Assembly: GCA_016795205.1 (NCBI GenBank)
Contig: JAEUHZ010000022.1
Location: forward strand, 1-48,015
DNA from: Planctomycetota bacterium
GTDB taxonomy: Bacteria; Planctomycetota; UBA1135; GCA-002686595
Length of the DNA stretch: 48,015 nucleotides
Reading direction: 5' to 3'
Each line of letters opens with the position of its first letter. Positions within the stretch are counted from its first letter, which is position 1. Below, in pieces: positions 8,274 through 17,900 of this stretch. Under the pieces are notes generated by a model. It did not search any database. It saw only the letters and a program-made list of their open reading frames with translations, and had not been told where the DNA came from. The position numbers and the translations under genes were made by a program.

Positions 8274-10799
8274 ATGCCCCTCTCTCCGCTCCCGATCGAC
8301 GCCGTGCTGCCCGAACTCGTCGCGGCGCTCGCCGAACGCTCCTGCGCCGTCCTCGAGGCGCCGACCGGCGCGGGCAAGACGACGCGCGTGCCGCCGGCGC
8401 TCCTCGACGCGGGGCTCGCGGGCTCAGGGCGCGTCGTCATGCTGGAACCGAGGCGCCTCGCGGCGCGGGCGGCGGCACGGCGCATCGCATCCGAGCGTGG
8501 GTCGGAACTAGGCGCCGAAGTCGGCTACCACGTGCGTTTCGAGAAGCGTGCCTCGCGCGACACGCGCATCCTGGTCGTGACCGAAGGCCTGCTGGTCCGC
8601 TACCTCCAGGACGACCCCTTCCTGTCGGACACCGGCGTCGTGGTCTTCGACGAGTTCCACGAGCGCAGCCTGCACGTCGATCTGGCGCTGGCCCTCACGC
8701 GGCGCGTGCAAGCAGAGGCCCGCCCCGACCTCAAGATCGTCGTGATGTCGGCCACGCTGCGCGCCGCGCGCATCGCGACCTGGCTCGGGGACGCGCCCGT
8801 CGTCCGGAGCACCGGACGGCTCTTTCCCGTCGACGTGTCGTACCTCGAGCGCGAGCCCGACCGCTTCGTCGATCGCGAGGTCGCGCGCGGGATCGAGCAG
8901 GCGCTGGCCGCGACGGACGGCGACGTCCTGGCGTTCCTGCCGGGAGTCGGCGAGATCCGCCGCACGAAGGCAGCGCTCGCGACGCTGGCGGAACGCCGCG
9001 GTGTGCGTGTGCTCGAGCTCTACGGCGACCTGCCCGCGTCGGAGCAGGACGCCGTGCTGCGCCCCGGCGGAGCGCGCAAGGTCGTCCTGGCGACGAACGT
9101 GGCCGAGACCTCGGTCACGGTCGAGGGCGTGACCGCGGTCGTCGACTCCGGCCTCGCGCGGCGTTTGCGCTTCGATCCCGGCGTCGGGCTCGATCGTCTG
9201 GAACTCGTGCGCATCTCGCGTTCGTCCGCCGACCAGCGCGCGGGTCGGGCGGGCCGCACGCGACCCGGTGTCTGCTTGCGGCTGTGGACCGCGGGCGTGC
9301 AACGCTCGCTCTCCGAGGAGGACGAGCCCGAGATCCGCCGCGTCGATCTGACAGGTTCGATCCTGCAGCTCCTGGCGTTCGGGGAGCGCGATCCGGCCGC
9401 GTTCCCCTGGTTCGAGGCACCCACGGCCGCGGCGCTCGAGCGCGCGCTGATGCTGCTGGAGCGGCTTGGAGCGCGCGACACGATGGGCCTCACGGACCTG
9501 GGCCGCACCCTGGCGCGCTTCGGTGCGCACCCGCGGCTCGCGCGGCTGCTCGTCGAGGCGCACCGTCGCGGGGTACTGTCCGACGGCGCGCTGGCCGCCG
9601 CCCTGCTCCAGGAGCGCGACCCGTTCCAGCGCAGCCCCGCGCAGCGCAACGCACGGCGCTCGGACAGCGACGTGGCCGACCGCGTGCGCGCGCTGCGTGC
9701 CTTCGAGCGTGGCGCGACCTCGCCCGCCGCGCCGGGCGAGGTCCACGCTTCAGCCGCGCGCTTCGTCCTGCGCGCGGCGGATGAGCTCGTCCGCGAAGCG
9801 ACGCGCGCGCTGGGCGCGCCAGCGCGCGACGAGCACGACGAGCCCGCACTCCTGCGCGCGATCGCCGTGGCTTGGTCCGACCGCCTCGCGCGCCGGCGCG
9901 AGCCCGGCTCGCGCCGCGCCGTGCTGGAGGGCGGCCGCGGCGTGCGATTGGCCGATGAGTCGGGTGTCGTCGACCACGATCTGTTCGTGTGCGTCGACCT
10001 CGATGCCGGCTCCGGTGCCGAGGCGCTCGTGCGGCAGGCCTCGGCTTACGAGCGCGAATGGCTCGATCCCGCGCTCGTGCGCGAGGAACGCGCCGTCCTC
10101 TTCGACGTTGCCACGGGCCGCGTACGCGCGCTGCGGCGCACCTGCTACGGGACGCTGGTCCTCGAGGAGGTCGAGACTGGTGCGGCCGAAGAGGGCGAGC
10201 TCGCGCAGGCGCTGGCTGAGGCGGCTTCCGCTGACCTCGCGCGCTTCCTGCCGCTCGACGAGCCCGAGACGGTTTCGTTCCTGGCGCGCGTGCGTTCCTT
10301 GCGTGGTTGGATCCCGGAGCTCGGCCTGCCCAGTTTCGACGACGAGGAGCTGCGCGCCCTGCTCCCCGAGTTCGCGCGCGGCTGCCGTTCGCTCGCCGAG
10401 TTGAAGCGGAAGGATCTCGCGACGTTCCTCGCGGAGCGCCTCGCGTGGGAACAACGCCGCGCGCTCGAGAGCGACGCGCCCGAACGCCTCGAGGTACCGA
10501 GCGGCAGCCACGTGCGCCTGGCCTACGAGCCCGGCCGCCCGCCCGTCCTCGCGGTGCGCATCCAGGAGCTCTTCGGTCTGGCGGAGACGCCGCGCGTCGC
10601 ACGCGGTCGTGTGCCCGTGCTGATCCACCTGCTCGCGCCGAACGGCCGGCCGCAGCAGGTGACCGACGACCTGGCGAGCTTCTGGTCGAACGCCTACTTC
10701 GAGGTGCGCAAGGACCTGCGCGCGCGGTACCCGCGGCACGCTTGGCCTGAGGACCCTCGGACAGCGCCGGCGCAGAGGCGGCCCAAGCGACGCGGGTGA
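8274..10799 (+). CDS. hrpB: ATP-dependent helicase HrpB (DEAH/RHA family)
   Basis: 841 residues, the normal size for HrpB. The order of motifs is complete: Walker A APTGAGKTT (about 28-36), LEPRRLAARAAA, DEFHER (motif II, about 125-130), MSATL (about 158), TNVAETSVTVEGV, and motif VI QRAGRAGRTRPG. After the RecA domains come winged-helix/ratchet regions and the HrpB-specific C-terminal domain ending in a basic tail (QRRPKRRG). HrpB proteins are cytoplasmic RNA helicases whose physiological role is poorly known; in some bacteria they affect mRNA processing or virulence. It is transcribed away from the carbonic-anhydrase gene with 20 bases between the start codons. Confidence 0.95.
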   Translation: MPLSPLPIDAVLPELVAALAERSCAVLEAPTGAGKTTRVPPALLDAGLAGSGRVVMLEPRRLAARAAARRIASERGSELGAEVGYHVRFEKRASRDTRILVVTEGLLVRYLQDDPFLSDTGVVVFDEFHERSLHVDLALALTRRVQAEARPDLKIVVMSATLRAARIATWLGDAPVVRSTGRLFPVDVSYLEREPDRFVDREVARGIEQALAATDGDVLAFLPGVGEIRRTKAALATLAERRGVRVLELYGDLPASEQDAVLRPGGARKVVLATNVAETSVTVEGVTAVVDSGLARRLRFDPGVGLDRLELVRISRSSADQRAGRAGRTRPGVCLRLWTAGVQRSLSEEDEPEIRRVDLTGSILQLLAFGERDPAAFPWFEAPTAAALERALMLLERLGARDTMGLTDLGRTLARFGAHPRLARLLVEAHRRGVLSDGALAAALLQERDPFQRSPAQRNARRSDSDVADRVRALRAFERGATSPAAPGEVHASAARFVLRAADELVREATRALGAPARDEHDEPALLRAIAVAWSDRLARRREPGSRRAVLEGGRGVRLADESGVVDHDLFVCVDLDAGSGAEALVRQASAYEREWLDPALVREERAVLFDVATGRVRALRRTCYGTLVLEEVETGAAEEGELAQALAEAASADLARFLPLDEPETVSFLARVRSLRGWIPELGLPSFDDEELRALLPEFARGCRSLAELKRKDLATFLAERLAWEQRRALESDAPERLEVPSGSHVRLAYEPGRPPVLAVRIQELFGLAETPRVARGRVPVLIHLLAPNGRPQQVTDDLASFWSNAYFEVRKDLRARYPRHAWPEDPRTAPAQRRPKRRG

Positions 10800-10882
10800 C
10801 GGAGGTTTCGAGCGAGGCCGGCTTCGCGAGGACGGCTACGGCCGGTCGGGAGTGCGCGGACGGCATGCGACCCGCCGGGGGC

Positions 10883-11485
10883 TCAGGCCGTCTGGCGGAT
10901 ACCGAACCAACGCACCTTGCCCGCGCCGCCTTGCGGCACGAGCTCCCCCGCGTCGACGCGTTCCTCGACGAAGCGGACGACCTCCGCGAAATCACAGTCA
11001 TCGAACGCGATCACCGCTCCTGGCGCGAGGCTGGGACGCCAGGCCTCGTAGTCGGCGCGCACGGCCTCGTAGCGGTGGTCGCCGTCGACGAACAGCAGGC
11101 CGACGCGCGGCCCCGTCCAGGCTCGGGCGACCGAGACGGAGGGCAGCGTCACGACGCGCACGTGCGCGCCGACCCCGCTGCGGGCCAGGTTCGCGTAGAG
11201 GTGCGCCATGTCCTCGCGCCCGAAATGCCCGCCGCGCGGTCCAGTGAACTCGGCGTGCGGGTCCACGCTGTACACGTCGGCGCCGGATCCATGGCGCGCC
11301 CCGAGCGCGAGGGCGACCGTCGAGCGGCCGCGGTAGTTGCCGATCTCGACCACGCACTGTACGCGCGGCACGCGCGCGGCGAGCTCGTGGAGCAGCGCGA
11401 GCTCCTCGCGTGACATCCAGCCTTCGACGTCCTCGGCGAGCATCAGGTCCGCTTCGACGGCGGAGGGAGCAGAACGCGTCGTCAT
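10883..11485 (-). CDS. Class I SAM-dependent methyltransferase (CmcI/Methyltransf_24-like)
   Basis: 200 residues. The Rossmann core is visible: CVVEIGNYRGRSTVALA binds the methionine part of SAM, VYSVDPH is the acidic residue for the ribose, and GLLFVDGDHRYEAVRADYEAW with VIAFDDCD is the metal/active-site stretch found in the CmcI/TylF and macrocin-type group. The substrate cannot be told. The start at 11485 is fixed by a strong AGGAGG site five bases upstream; a frame-extended start at 11530 is unlikely. It stands alone, between hrpB (convergent) and an esterase gene read in the same direction after a 69-base gap. Confidence 0.82.
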   Translation of the reverse strand: MTTRSAPSAVEADLMLAEDVEGWMSREELALLHELAARVPRVQCVVEIGNYRGRSTVALALGARHGSGADVYSVDPHAEFTGPRGGHFGREDMAHLYANLARSGVGAHVRVVTLPSVSVARAWTGPRVGLLFVDGDHRYEAVRADYEAWRPSLAPGAVIAFDDCDFAEVVRFVEERVDAGELVPQGGAGKVRWFGIRQTA

Positions 11486-11490
11486 GTCGG

Positions 11491-11496
11491 CCTCCT
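11491..11496 (-). promoter_or_regulatory. Strong Shine-Dalgarno (AGGAGG) deciding the methyltransferase start
   Basis: A perfect AGGAGG lies five bases before the ATG at 11485. It is notable because many other genes here lack any ribosome site, and it shows that leadered and leaderless genes are mixed. Confidence 0.75.
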
Positions 11497-11554
11497 CGGC
11501 GTGATCGGCCCCGGGCTTGAGCGCGGCCAACCCGGCATGCAGCGCGGTCCCGGA

Positions 11555-12238
11555 TCAGGCCAGGCGCGTCGCGATCCAGGCACCCAGCGCTGCGAGCTCC
11601 TCGACCGCGATCTCGTGACCCATGCGCCATTCGCGCTGCGTCACGGTCGCGCCGAGGGCCGCGAGGCGCTCGGCCAGCTCGCGCCCGCGCGCGGGCGGCA
11701 CGAGGCGGTCCTCCGTGCCGTGCGCGACGAAAGCCGGGAGCCCACGATTCGCAGCGACGCTCTCGGCCTCGAGATGCACGTTGCGCGCCAGGAACGTCGA
11801 CAGCGCGAAGACGCCGGCCAGCGGCTTCTCGTAGCGCAGCGCCGTGTACGCCGCGAGCGCGCCGCCCTGGCTGAACCCGCCGACCACGAGGCGGTTCGAC
11901 GGCACGCCGCGCGCGAGCTCGCGCTCGATCAGCGCGCGCAACTGCACGTCAGCCCGCGCGAGGCCCGCGGGGTCGCTCGTCTCCGCGCGCCACAGGTCCT
12001 CGGGGCCGACGTCGAACCAGGCCGTTCGCCGCTCGCCGCCCGCGATTCCGAGCGAGCGCTCCGGCGCGCTGGGCAGCACCCAGCGGATGCGCCGCTCCAC
12101 CGGCACGAGCATGGCCGGGACCATGGCGGCCAGCTCACGCCCGTCGGAACCGAGGCCGTGGAGGAAGATCACGGCTGATCGCACCGGCGCTTGGGGCTCG
12201 ATTTCGACGACGGGGACGGCGGTCGCGGGCGCGTTCAT
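11555..12238 (-). CDS. Carboxylesterase/phospholipase-type alpha/beta hydrolase
   Basis: 227 residues, the size of bacterial EstB/YpfH carboxylesterases and acyl-protein thioesterases. The oxyanion segment FLHGLGSDG, nucleophile elbow GFSQGG (GxSxG), catalytic Asp in HGTEDRLVP and catalytic His in MGHEI are all in place and in the usual order. No signal peptide, so cytoplasmic hydrolysis of short acyl esters is likely. The ATG at 12238 is chosen because the family fold begins soon after it and a TAGCCT hexamer ends eight bases upstream. The gene is divergent from the beta-carbonic-anhydrase-like gene. Confidence 0.88.
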   Translation of the reverse strand: MNAPATAVPVVEIEPQAPVRSAVIFLHGLGSDGRELAAMVPAMLVPVERRIRWVLPSAPERSLGIAGGERRTAWFDVGPEDLWRAETSDPAGLARADVQLRALIERELARGVPSNRLVVGGFSQGGALAAYTALRYEKPLAGVFALSTFLARNVHLEAESVAANRGLPAFVAHGTEDRLVPPARGRELAERLAALGATVTQREWRMGHEIAVEELAALGAWIATRLA

Positions 12239-12246
12239 GCCGCGAC

Positions 12247-12252
12247 AGGCTA
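12247..12252 (-). promoter_or_regulatory. TAGCCT -10-like hexamer, leaderless layout, esterase
   Basis: TAGCCT on the minus strand ends eight bases before the esterase ATG (12238). No ribosome site lies between. This fits a leaderless transcript. Confidence 0.5.
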
Positions 12253-12317
12253 CCCCGCGGCGCTTCCCCGAAGTTACGCCTCGCGCGAGCCGCGGAGGCT
12301 GGGGAGACTGCCGGGGC

Positions 12318-12803
12318 ATGAAGGACACGTTCGTCGCGACCGAGCCCTGGAACCCGACCCGGCCGCACGTGCTCGTCGTGTGCTGCTCCGATGGGCGCTT
12401 CCACCAGCCCATCACCGAGTTCGTGCGCGTCGTGGTCTCCGACCGCTCCGACCTCCTGGCGGTTCCTGGCGGGCCGGTGATCCTGGATCCGTGGGCCAGC
12501 TCGTTCGACGAGACGCGCGTGTTCGACACGGCGTTCGACCTCTTCTTGCAGTACCACGACCTGAACCAGTGCTGGCTCATCGCCCACGAGGGCTGCGCCT
12601 ACTACCGCATGAAGCAGCCGGGGCTCACGGATCGCGAGTACGAGGTGCTGCAGTACCGTGACCTGCGGCGGGGCGCGCAGATCGTCGCGAATCGCGCGCC
12701 GCACCTGGCGATCCACCTGCGCTTCGCGCGGCTCGTCGCCGGCCGCATCAGCTTCGAGGAGGTCCTAGTGGAGCCAGCGGCGCGCTCGATCATGCATTCG
12801 TGA
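12318..12803 (+). CDS. Small beta-carbonic-anhydrase-like zinc protein
   Basis: 161 residues, shorter than standard beta carbonic anhydrases (about 200-220). The zinc/active-site set is intact: Cys23-Ser-Asp25-Gly-Arg27 (the CxDxR dyad motif) and His90-x-x-Cys93 in AHEGCAYY. Overall sequence away from these motifs does not look like the usual enzyme: the dimer-forming N-terminal helix is missing and the region between the motifs (WASSFDETRVFDTAFDLF) is unusual. It may be an active minimal anhydrase or a member of a CA-fold family with another hydrolytic or sensing role. The ATG at 12318 starts 17 residues before the first strand; longer in-frame readings only run antisense to the esterase. 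Confidence 0.65.
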   Translation: MKDTFVATEPWNPTRPHVLVVCCSDGRFHQPITEFVRVVVSDRSDLLAVPGGPVILDPWASSFDETRVFDTAFDLFLQYHDLNQCWLIAHEGCAYYRMKQPGLTDREYEVLQYRDLRRGAQIVANRAPHLAIHLRFARLVAGRISFEEVLVEPAARSIMHS

Positions 12804-12816
12804 TCGCCCCGGCGCG

Positions 12817-12831
12817 GCGGCGCAGCGCCGC
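12817..12831. terminator. Short GC hairpin after the carbonic-anhydrase-like gene
   Basis: A 15-base palindrome (seven-base arms around one A) begins 13 bases after the stop at 12803 and ends before the next ATG at 12850. A usable loop leaves about five paired bases, so it may only be a weak terminator or chance in GC-rich DNA. Confidence 0.25.
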
Positions 12832-12849
12832 ACGCTGCCGAGCACCCTC

Positions 12850-13611
12850 ATGGAGATCATGGAATCGTCCCCGCCGGTCGCCACGCCCCCCGAGCGCGTG
12901 CGCATCGTGGTCGCCGGCCGGGCCTGGGCGACGCCGGCACTGATCGGCCTCAACGCCTGCGCGTTCCTGTGGATGCTCTGGCGCGGCGTCGGGCTCTTCG
13001 GTCCGGACGGCCAACAGGCGCTCGCCCTCGGTGCAAACGAGTACCACGCCGTCCGACTCGAGGGTCAGTGGTGGCGGCTCGTGACGAGCACGTTCCTGCA
13101 CGGGGGGATCCTGCACTTGGCGGTCAACATGTGGGCCTTGCGCGTGCTGGGCCCGTTCATCGAAGCCTATCTGGGTCCACCGGCCTTCCTGGCGCTGTAC
13201 CTCGTGAGCGGCGTGGCGGCCTCGGTCGTCAGCATCCACTGGGATCACGACGTCGTGTCGCTGGGTGCGTCAGGCTCGATCTTCGCGCTGCTGGGAGCCC
13301 ACTTGGCGTTCTTCGTCCGGCATCGGAGCGAGCTGCCACGTGCGGTGTTCCGCGCCCAGGTCCGCAACGTCCTGATGCTGATCGGCCTCAACGTGCTGCT
13401 GGGCCTCTCGATCCCGCACATCGACAACGCGGCCCACCTCGGCGGCCTCGCCTGGGGGATCCTGGGAGGCTTCCTGCTGGACCGCGACCTGCTCGCCGTG
13501 CCGCGCATGGGGATGCGCCGCTGGCTGGGAGCCGCCGGCCTGGCGCTGTTGATCCCACCGCTGGCGTTCGCGGTGGGAATCGCGAGCGCGCTCGTTCACG
13601 GACGGGGCTGA
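12850..13611 (+). CDS. Rhomboid family intramembrane serine protease
   Basis: 253 residues with six to seven membrane helices. Family marks are WWRLVTSTFLHGGILHLAVNMWAL (loop 1 and helix 2; key residues His, Asn, Met), the catalytic GASGSIF (Ser) and the partner His in NAAHLGGLAWG. It would cleave membrane proteins within or near a transmembrane helix. The start at ATG 12850 leaves a 30-residue cytoplasmic lead; a second ATG three codons later is equally possible. It converges on the cupin gene with one base between stops, and a second rhomboid of a different subtype lies at 41540. Confidence 0.93.
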   Translation: MEIMESSPPVATPPERVRIVVAGRAWATPALIGLNACAFLWMLWRGVGLFGPDGQQALALGANEYHAVRLEGQWWRLVTSTFLHGGILHLAVNMWALRVLGPFIEAYLGPPAFLALYLVSGVAASVVSIHWDHDVVSLGASGSIFALLGAHLAFFVRHRSELPRAVFRAQVRNVLMLIGLNVLLGLSIPHIDNAAHLGGLAWGILGGFLLDRDLLAVPRMGMRRWLGAAGLALLIPPLAFAVGIASALVHGRG

Positions 13612-13612
13612 C

Positions 13613-14035
13613 TCACGGGCCGAGCGGCGCCCGCAACGAGCGCCAGGGCTCGTCTCGCGACACGTCGATCAGCGCGGGGCCCTCGAACACGGCCGGCGAC
13701 AGGATCGCCAGGAACACGACCGGCTCGCGAAAGTCGTTGTAGGTGCCGTGGACCTCGTCGCGAGGCACGTGCGCCACGTCACCCGGACCCAGCACGCGCC
13801 GCTCGCGGCCGACCCACTGCTCGGCGCGACCGGAAACGTAGTAGAGAGCCTCCTCCAACGCCGGGTGCCGATGGAACGCGTGGCCCGTTCCGGGTGGCAT
13901 CGTGACGCGCACGAGCTGGAGCGCCCGCGCCTCGGTCAACCCGACCCGGGAGAGCCACTCGTGACGGCCCCAAGGCAGGTCCTCGACGAGCGCCTCGCTC
14001 GACGTCACGAAGCGCAGGCAGGCGGCGCAGCTCAT
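13613..14035 (-). CDS. Cupin-domain protein, last gene of the ten-gene locus
   Basis: 140 residues, one beta-barrel cupin domain. Metal-binding residues of motif 1 are visible ([18 protein letters not shown]: two His and a Glu), and motif 2 has [15 protein letters not shown] with the last His. Such small cupins may isomerise or epimerise sugars, bind ligands, or be dioxygenases; the specific reaction is not readable. The ATG at 14035 overlaps the stop of the PEP-hydrolase-like gene (ATGA), so it is translationally coupled to it. It belongs to the same transcription unit and probably acts on an intermediate of the same substrate. Confidence 0.82.
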   Translation of the reverse strand: MSCAACLRFVTSSEALVEDLPWGRHEWLSRVGLTEARALQLVRVTMPPGTGHAFHRHPALEEALYYVSGRAEQWVGRERRVLGPGDVAHVPRDEVHGTYNDFREPVVFLAILSPAVFEGPALIDVSRDEPWRSLRAPLGP

Positions 14036-14901
14036 CGCCTGGCCTGCATGGGCAGGCGGATGCGCTTGAAGTCCTCGACCTGGGCCCTGATCGCGACCTC
14101 GGTCGGCAGACGCTCGGTCGAGCTCGCCCCGTAGAAGCCGGCCAAGCCGTCCACGCGCTCGATCACGTAGCGCGCGTCCTCGGGCATCGCGATCGGTCCG
14201 CCGTGACACAAGCAGAGCACGTCGGGACGCACACGGCGCGCGGCGTCCACGATCGCCTGCACGCGTTGCACGCTCGTGTCGAGCGTCTTGACGCTCTTCG
14301 CGCCGATCGTGCCGCCGCTCGTGCAGCCCATGTGCGCGACCACGATGTCGGCCCCGGCCTGCGTCATCGCGACGGCTTCGTCCTCGTTGAACACGTACGG
14401 CGTCGTGAGCAGGTCGAGCTCGTGAGCCAGGCGCACGACGTCGACCTCCATGCCGAAGCCCATCCCGGTCTCCTCCAACGTCGCGCGCAGCTCGCCCTCG
14501 ATGAGCCCCACGGTCGGGAAGTTCTGGATGCCGGCGAAGCCGAGCTCGATCAGCTCGCGCAGGAAGAGGCGCGGAATCATGAACGGATCGGTGCCGCACA
14601 CGCCGGCGAGCACGGGCGTCCGCCTCACGACCGGGAGGACCTCGTAGGCCATCTCCTTGACGATCTGGTTGGCGTTGCCGTACGGCATCAGGCCAGCGGT
14701 CGAGCCGCGGCCGGCCATGCGGTAGCGCCCCGAGTTGTAGACGATCAGGAGGTCGATGCCGCCGGCCTCTTCGCTCTTCGCCGACAGGCCGGTGCCAGCG
14801 CCGCCGCCGATGATCGGTTCACCGCGCGCGATCTGCGCGCGGAAGCGCGCCAGGATCCCGGCCCGCGAGTTGTCGTGCGCGCCTCGTGTCTCGGTGCTCA
14901 T
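14032..14901 (-). CDS. Phosphoenolpyruvate-hydrolase-family TIM-barrel protein (C-terminal half of Tm-1)
   Basis: 289 residues, the normal length for the family (PF09370 type). Clear features: [27 protein letters not shown] at the start of the barrel, [39 protein letters not shown], and [14 protein letters not shown] near the C-terminus. The biochemical reaction of this family is not established despite its name. In tomato the same domain is the C-terminal half of Tm-1, whose N-terminal half is UPF0261. Here the UPF0261 gene lies at the other end of the same locus (25267-26490). Start and stop overlap both neighbours by four bases. Confidence 0.88.
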   Translation of the reverse strand: MSTETRGAHDNSRAGILARFRAQIARGEPIIGGGAGTGLSAKSEEAGGIDLLIVYNSGRYRMAGRGSTAGLMPYGNANQIVKEMAYEVLPVVRRTPVLAGVCGTDPFMIPRLFLRELIELGFAGIQNFPTVGLIEGELRATLEETGMGFGMEVDVVRLAHELDLLTTPYVFNEDEAVAMTQAGADIVVAHMGCTSGGTIGAKSVKTLDTSVQRVQAIVDAARRVRPDVLCLCHGGPIAMPEDARYVIERVDGLAGFYGASSTERLPTEVAIRAQVEDFKRIRLPMQARR

Positions 14902-17900
14902 GGTTGCATCAGGTAGCGGACGGAGTTCTGGAGGATCGCGCGGAACGCGCCGTGCTCGTGCGCGCGCCCGTCGTGTCCCAAGGTGAAGCCCACGACCTTG
15001 CCTCGGCCGCGCGCGAGCGTCCACAGCACAGGGTACTCGGCGCCGCTCGACAGCGAGCGTCCGCGAGCCAGCGTCGTTACGCCGCGCGCGTCGGGCGCGG
15101 GCTCGAAGCGGTACAGCTCGTCCTCGATGCGGAAGGTCGCCGGCACGGACACGCACAGCGCGTGCCGGGGCTCGAGCACCGTGACGTCGAACGCGGCGAA
15201 GGCTTCATGACTCGACGAGCCGCCGCCACAGAGCTCAGCGTGCTCTTTCCAGTCGGGCCAATTGCGCCAGGTCGCCGGATGGAGCAGCAGCAGGCCGCCG
15301 CCCTTCTCGACGAACTCGACGATCGCGCGAGCGTCGGGCTCCGCGATCGGTTGGTTCGTCGACAGGACCAAGACCTGCGCGCCCGATAGCCGGAGAGCGA
15401 GGTCCGCAGTCCGGCCCGTGTACAGGACGTCGTCGCCGATGACGGCGGCCAGGATCGCGCGGTCCTCGCGGTCGAACCACCGGCCGAACTCGTGGCTCGA
15501 TCCACCGCCAACGAGGACGACCTTCGCGGTCTGGCGCTCCGACGGCTCGGGTGCCGCCGCTCGCTTCGGCGCGCCCGGTAGCTCGGCCGTCAGCGCGACG
15601 ATCGTCGGCGCGTAGCGGTTGTCGTAGCTCTCGAGGACGATGCTCGTGACTTGCTCGCGTCGCGCCGGCACCAGTGCGTGGTAGCGCACCTGCCCCCAAC
15701 TGTCTTCAGCCAGGAGCTCCTCGACGTACTCGGATCCCGGCACGTCGTGGCGCGCAATCCAGTCGCCGAACTCGACGCCGTTCTTCAGCACGACCTCCTC
15801 TCGCCGGCCGTCGGCGTAGACCCAGGTCCACTTCACGATCGGCTCGAGGTCCTTGAAGTACGGGAAACCCCAGGCCGCGATGCCGCCCAACACGTGCACG
15901 CGCTCGACGAGCGCGCCGACCTCGACCTCGACGCGCTGCGGCATCTTCGTCTTGCTGTCCCAATCGGCGCGCAGGCCGCCCTTGAGGACGAGCACGTTCG
16001 ATCCCGATGCCGTGCGCGCCGGATCGAGGATCTCGAACGGCACGCCGACGACGTCCTGGATGCCGAAGCGACGAAAGCGCATCGGGTTCGCGTCGCGCTT
16101 GACGTCGTAGAGGCCGATCGAGCTGTTCGCCGATGCGACCGGTGCGAGGTCGAGCACCCGGTAGCCCTCGGTGCCCATCGACAGGTAGGCGATGACATCG
16201 CGCAATGCCGTGGCCCCGAGCGCTTCGAATCCAGCAGGCATCAACGAGCGCCCGGTGTTCTTCAGCGCTTCGATCTCCGCGCGCTCCAGCTCGACGTCGC
16301 CGGTGGCGGACCGCAAGAGGATCGAGCGGTCCGTCTCGCGCGCCAGGATGCCGCTCACGATCTCGCCGTCCCTCGTCTCGGCGATCCACTCGGAGTAGCC
16401 AGTCTCCACCGCGCGGTTGGGGTCGAGGATGATCGGCAGCAGCTCGCGCGCGCCGTGCGCGCCCATGCCCGTGACGTCCGGACCGATCTTGCCGCCGACG
16501 CCGTTCGCGACGTGGCAACTGGCGCAGTTCGCGGCGAAGACCACGCGGCCATGCTCGGCGTCGCCGGGCCGATCGACCTCCGGCAAGAGCCTCGCGACGA
16601 GCTCGTCGATCGCTGCGCCGCTGGCCGTGGCTGCGCCCAGCAGCGCGAGCGCGCGCTGCGCGATGGCGCTGTCGGAGTGCGTGCGCAGTCGGTGCGTCCG
16701 CTGCGGACCGAGCGCGCCCACCTCGATCTGTGCCGATTCGATCGCGTCGAGCAGGATGTGCGACCAGCTTGCACGCGCGACGAGCTTCTCGAAGATGCGC
16801 GCCTGGACGGTGCTGGATGAGCCAGAGATCGCCTGGCACAGGACTCTGGCCGCAGCGACGTCCTCGAGCTTGCCGAGCACGTCGACGACCCCGAGCTGCG
16901 TGGGTAGCGCGACCGACGGCGCGAGCAGGGGGGCGGCGGCTACGATCGCCGCCGGGCGGTGCTCGGGAACCGTGATCAACGCGCGCAACGCGGCGACGCG
17001 CGACGCGTGCTCACCCGAGCTGTCAGCCAGCAGTGCGTGCAGGCGGGCAGAAAGGACCTCGACCTCGCGCGTCGGCCGTGCGGCGGGGACGAGTCGCGCC
17101 GCGACGGACATCGCCGCCATCGCGACTCCCAAATCCGGCGATGAGAGCAGGCGTGCCAGCGCTTGTGTGCCACCCGCGGCGACCGCGATCGTGTCCGCAG
17201 GGCTGTCGTCGAGCGCCTCGAGCGCTGCACGCGTGGCCCCGGGATCGTGCTCCGCGCCGGCCGCCAGGAACGCCAGCAGGGCCTCGAACTGCTCGTGGCC
17301 CGCCGACCGGGCCGCGCGTCGTACGACCTGTGCGACGAGATCGGCCGGCGCGGCGCTGCCGGCGTGTTCCAGCGCGCGCCACAACGCGGAGCCCTGGCGG
17401 AGCGCCACGCGCACGGCTGCGCTCTGCGACCAGGCGTCCTCGAGAATCGGCCAGGCGCGCACGACGGCGTCCGCGATCGCCGGCGTCGGGTCGCACTCGC
17501 CCAGCGTCACGAGCGCTTCGAGCCGCGAGCGGGAGTCGTCGGTCGTGGCCAGTGTGACTAGCCTGGCCTGGACCAGGACGTCCTCACGAGCCGGTGACGA
17601 TGCGCCCGCGATGCGTGTCGCATTCCGTCGGACCCGCGCGTCGTCGCTCGCGAGGGCGATGGCGAGCTCGGGTGGCGCCAGGGCGCCCAGCTCGGCGAGC
17701 GCCCACAAGGCGTGGATGCGTGCCTGCGGGCTCGGCGAAGCCAAGGCACTCCGCAGCCCCTCGAGCTCCGCCGCGCCACCGCGCTCGACGAGCAGACGCT
17801 GGGCGGACAGCCGCTGCCAACGGTTCTCGTGAGCGAGGGCGCGGGCGAGCCCGGACGCAGGCGCGTGGGCCAGGCCTTGGGCGTGCAGGGGCCGGGCCGA

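Noticed and set aside
9740..9900. Possible direct repeats of GCGCGC-type sequence in several places
   Set aside because: Simple GC alternation expected from codon bias in this genome; no conserved unit length or spacer, so no CRISPR or repeat array.
12850..13611. Rhombosortase (protein-sorting rhomboid) linked to GlyGly-CTERM or similar tags
   Set aside because: The sequence matches ordinary rhomboids, and no protein in the window ends in a helix plus basic cluster of that type.
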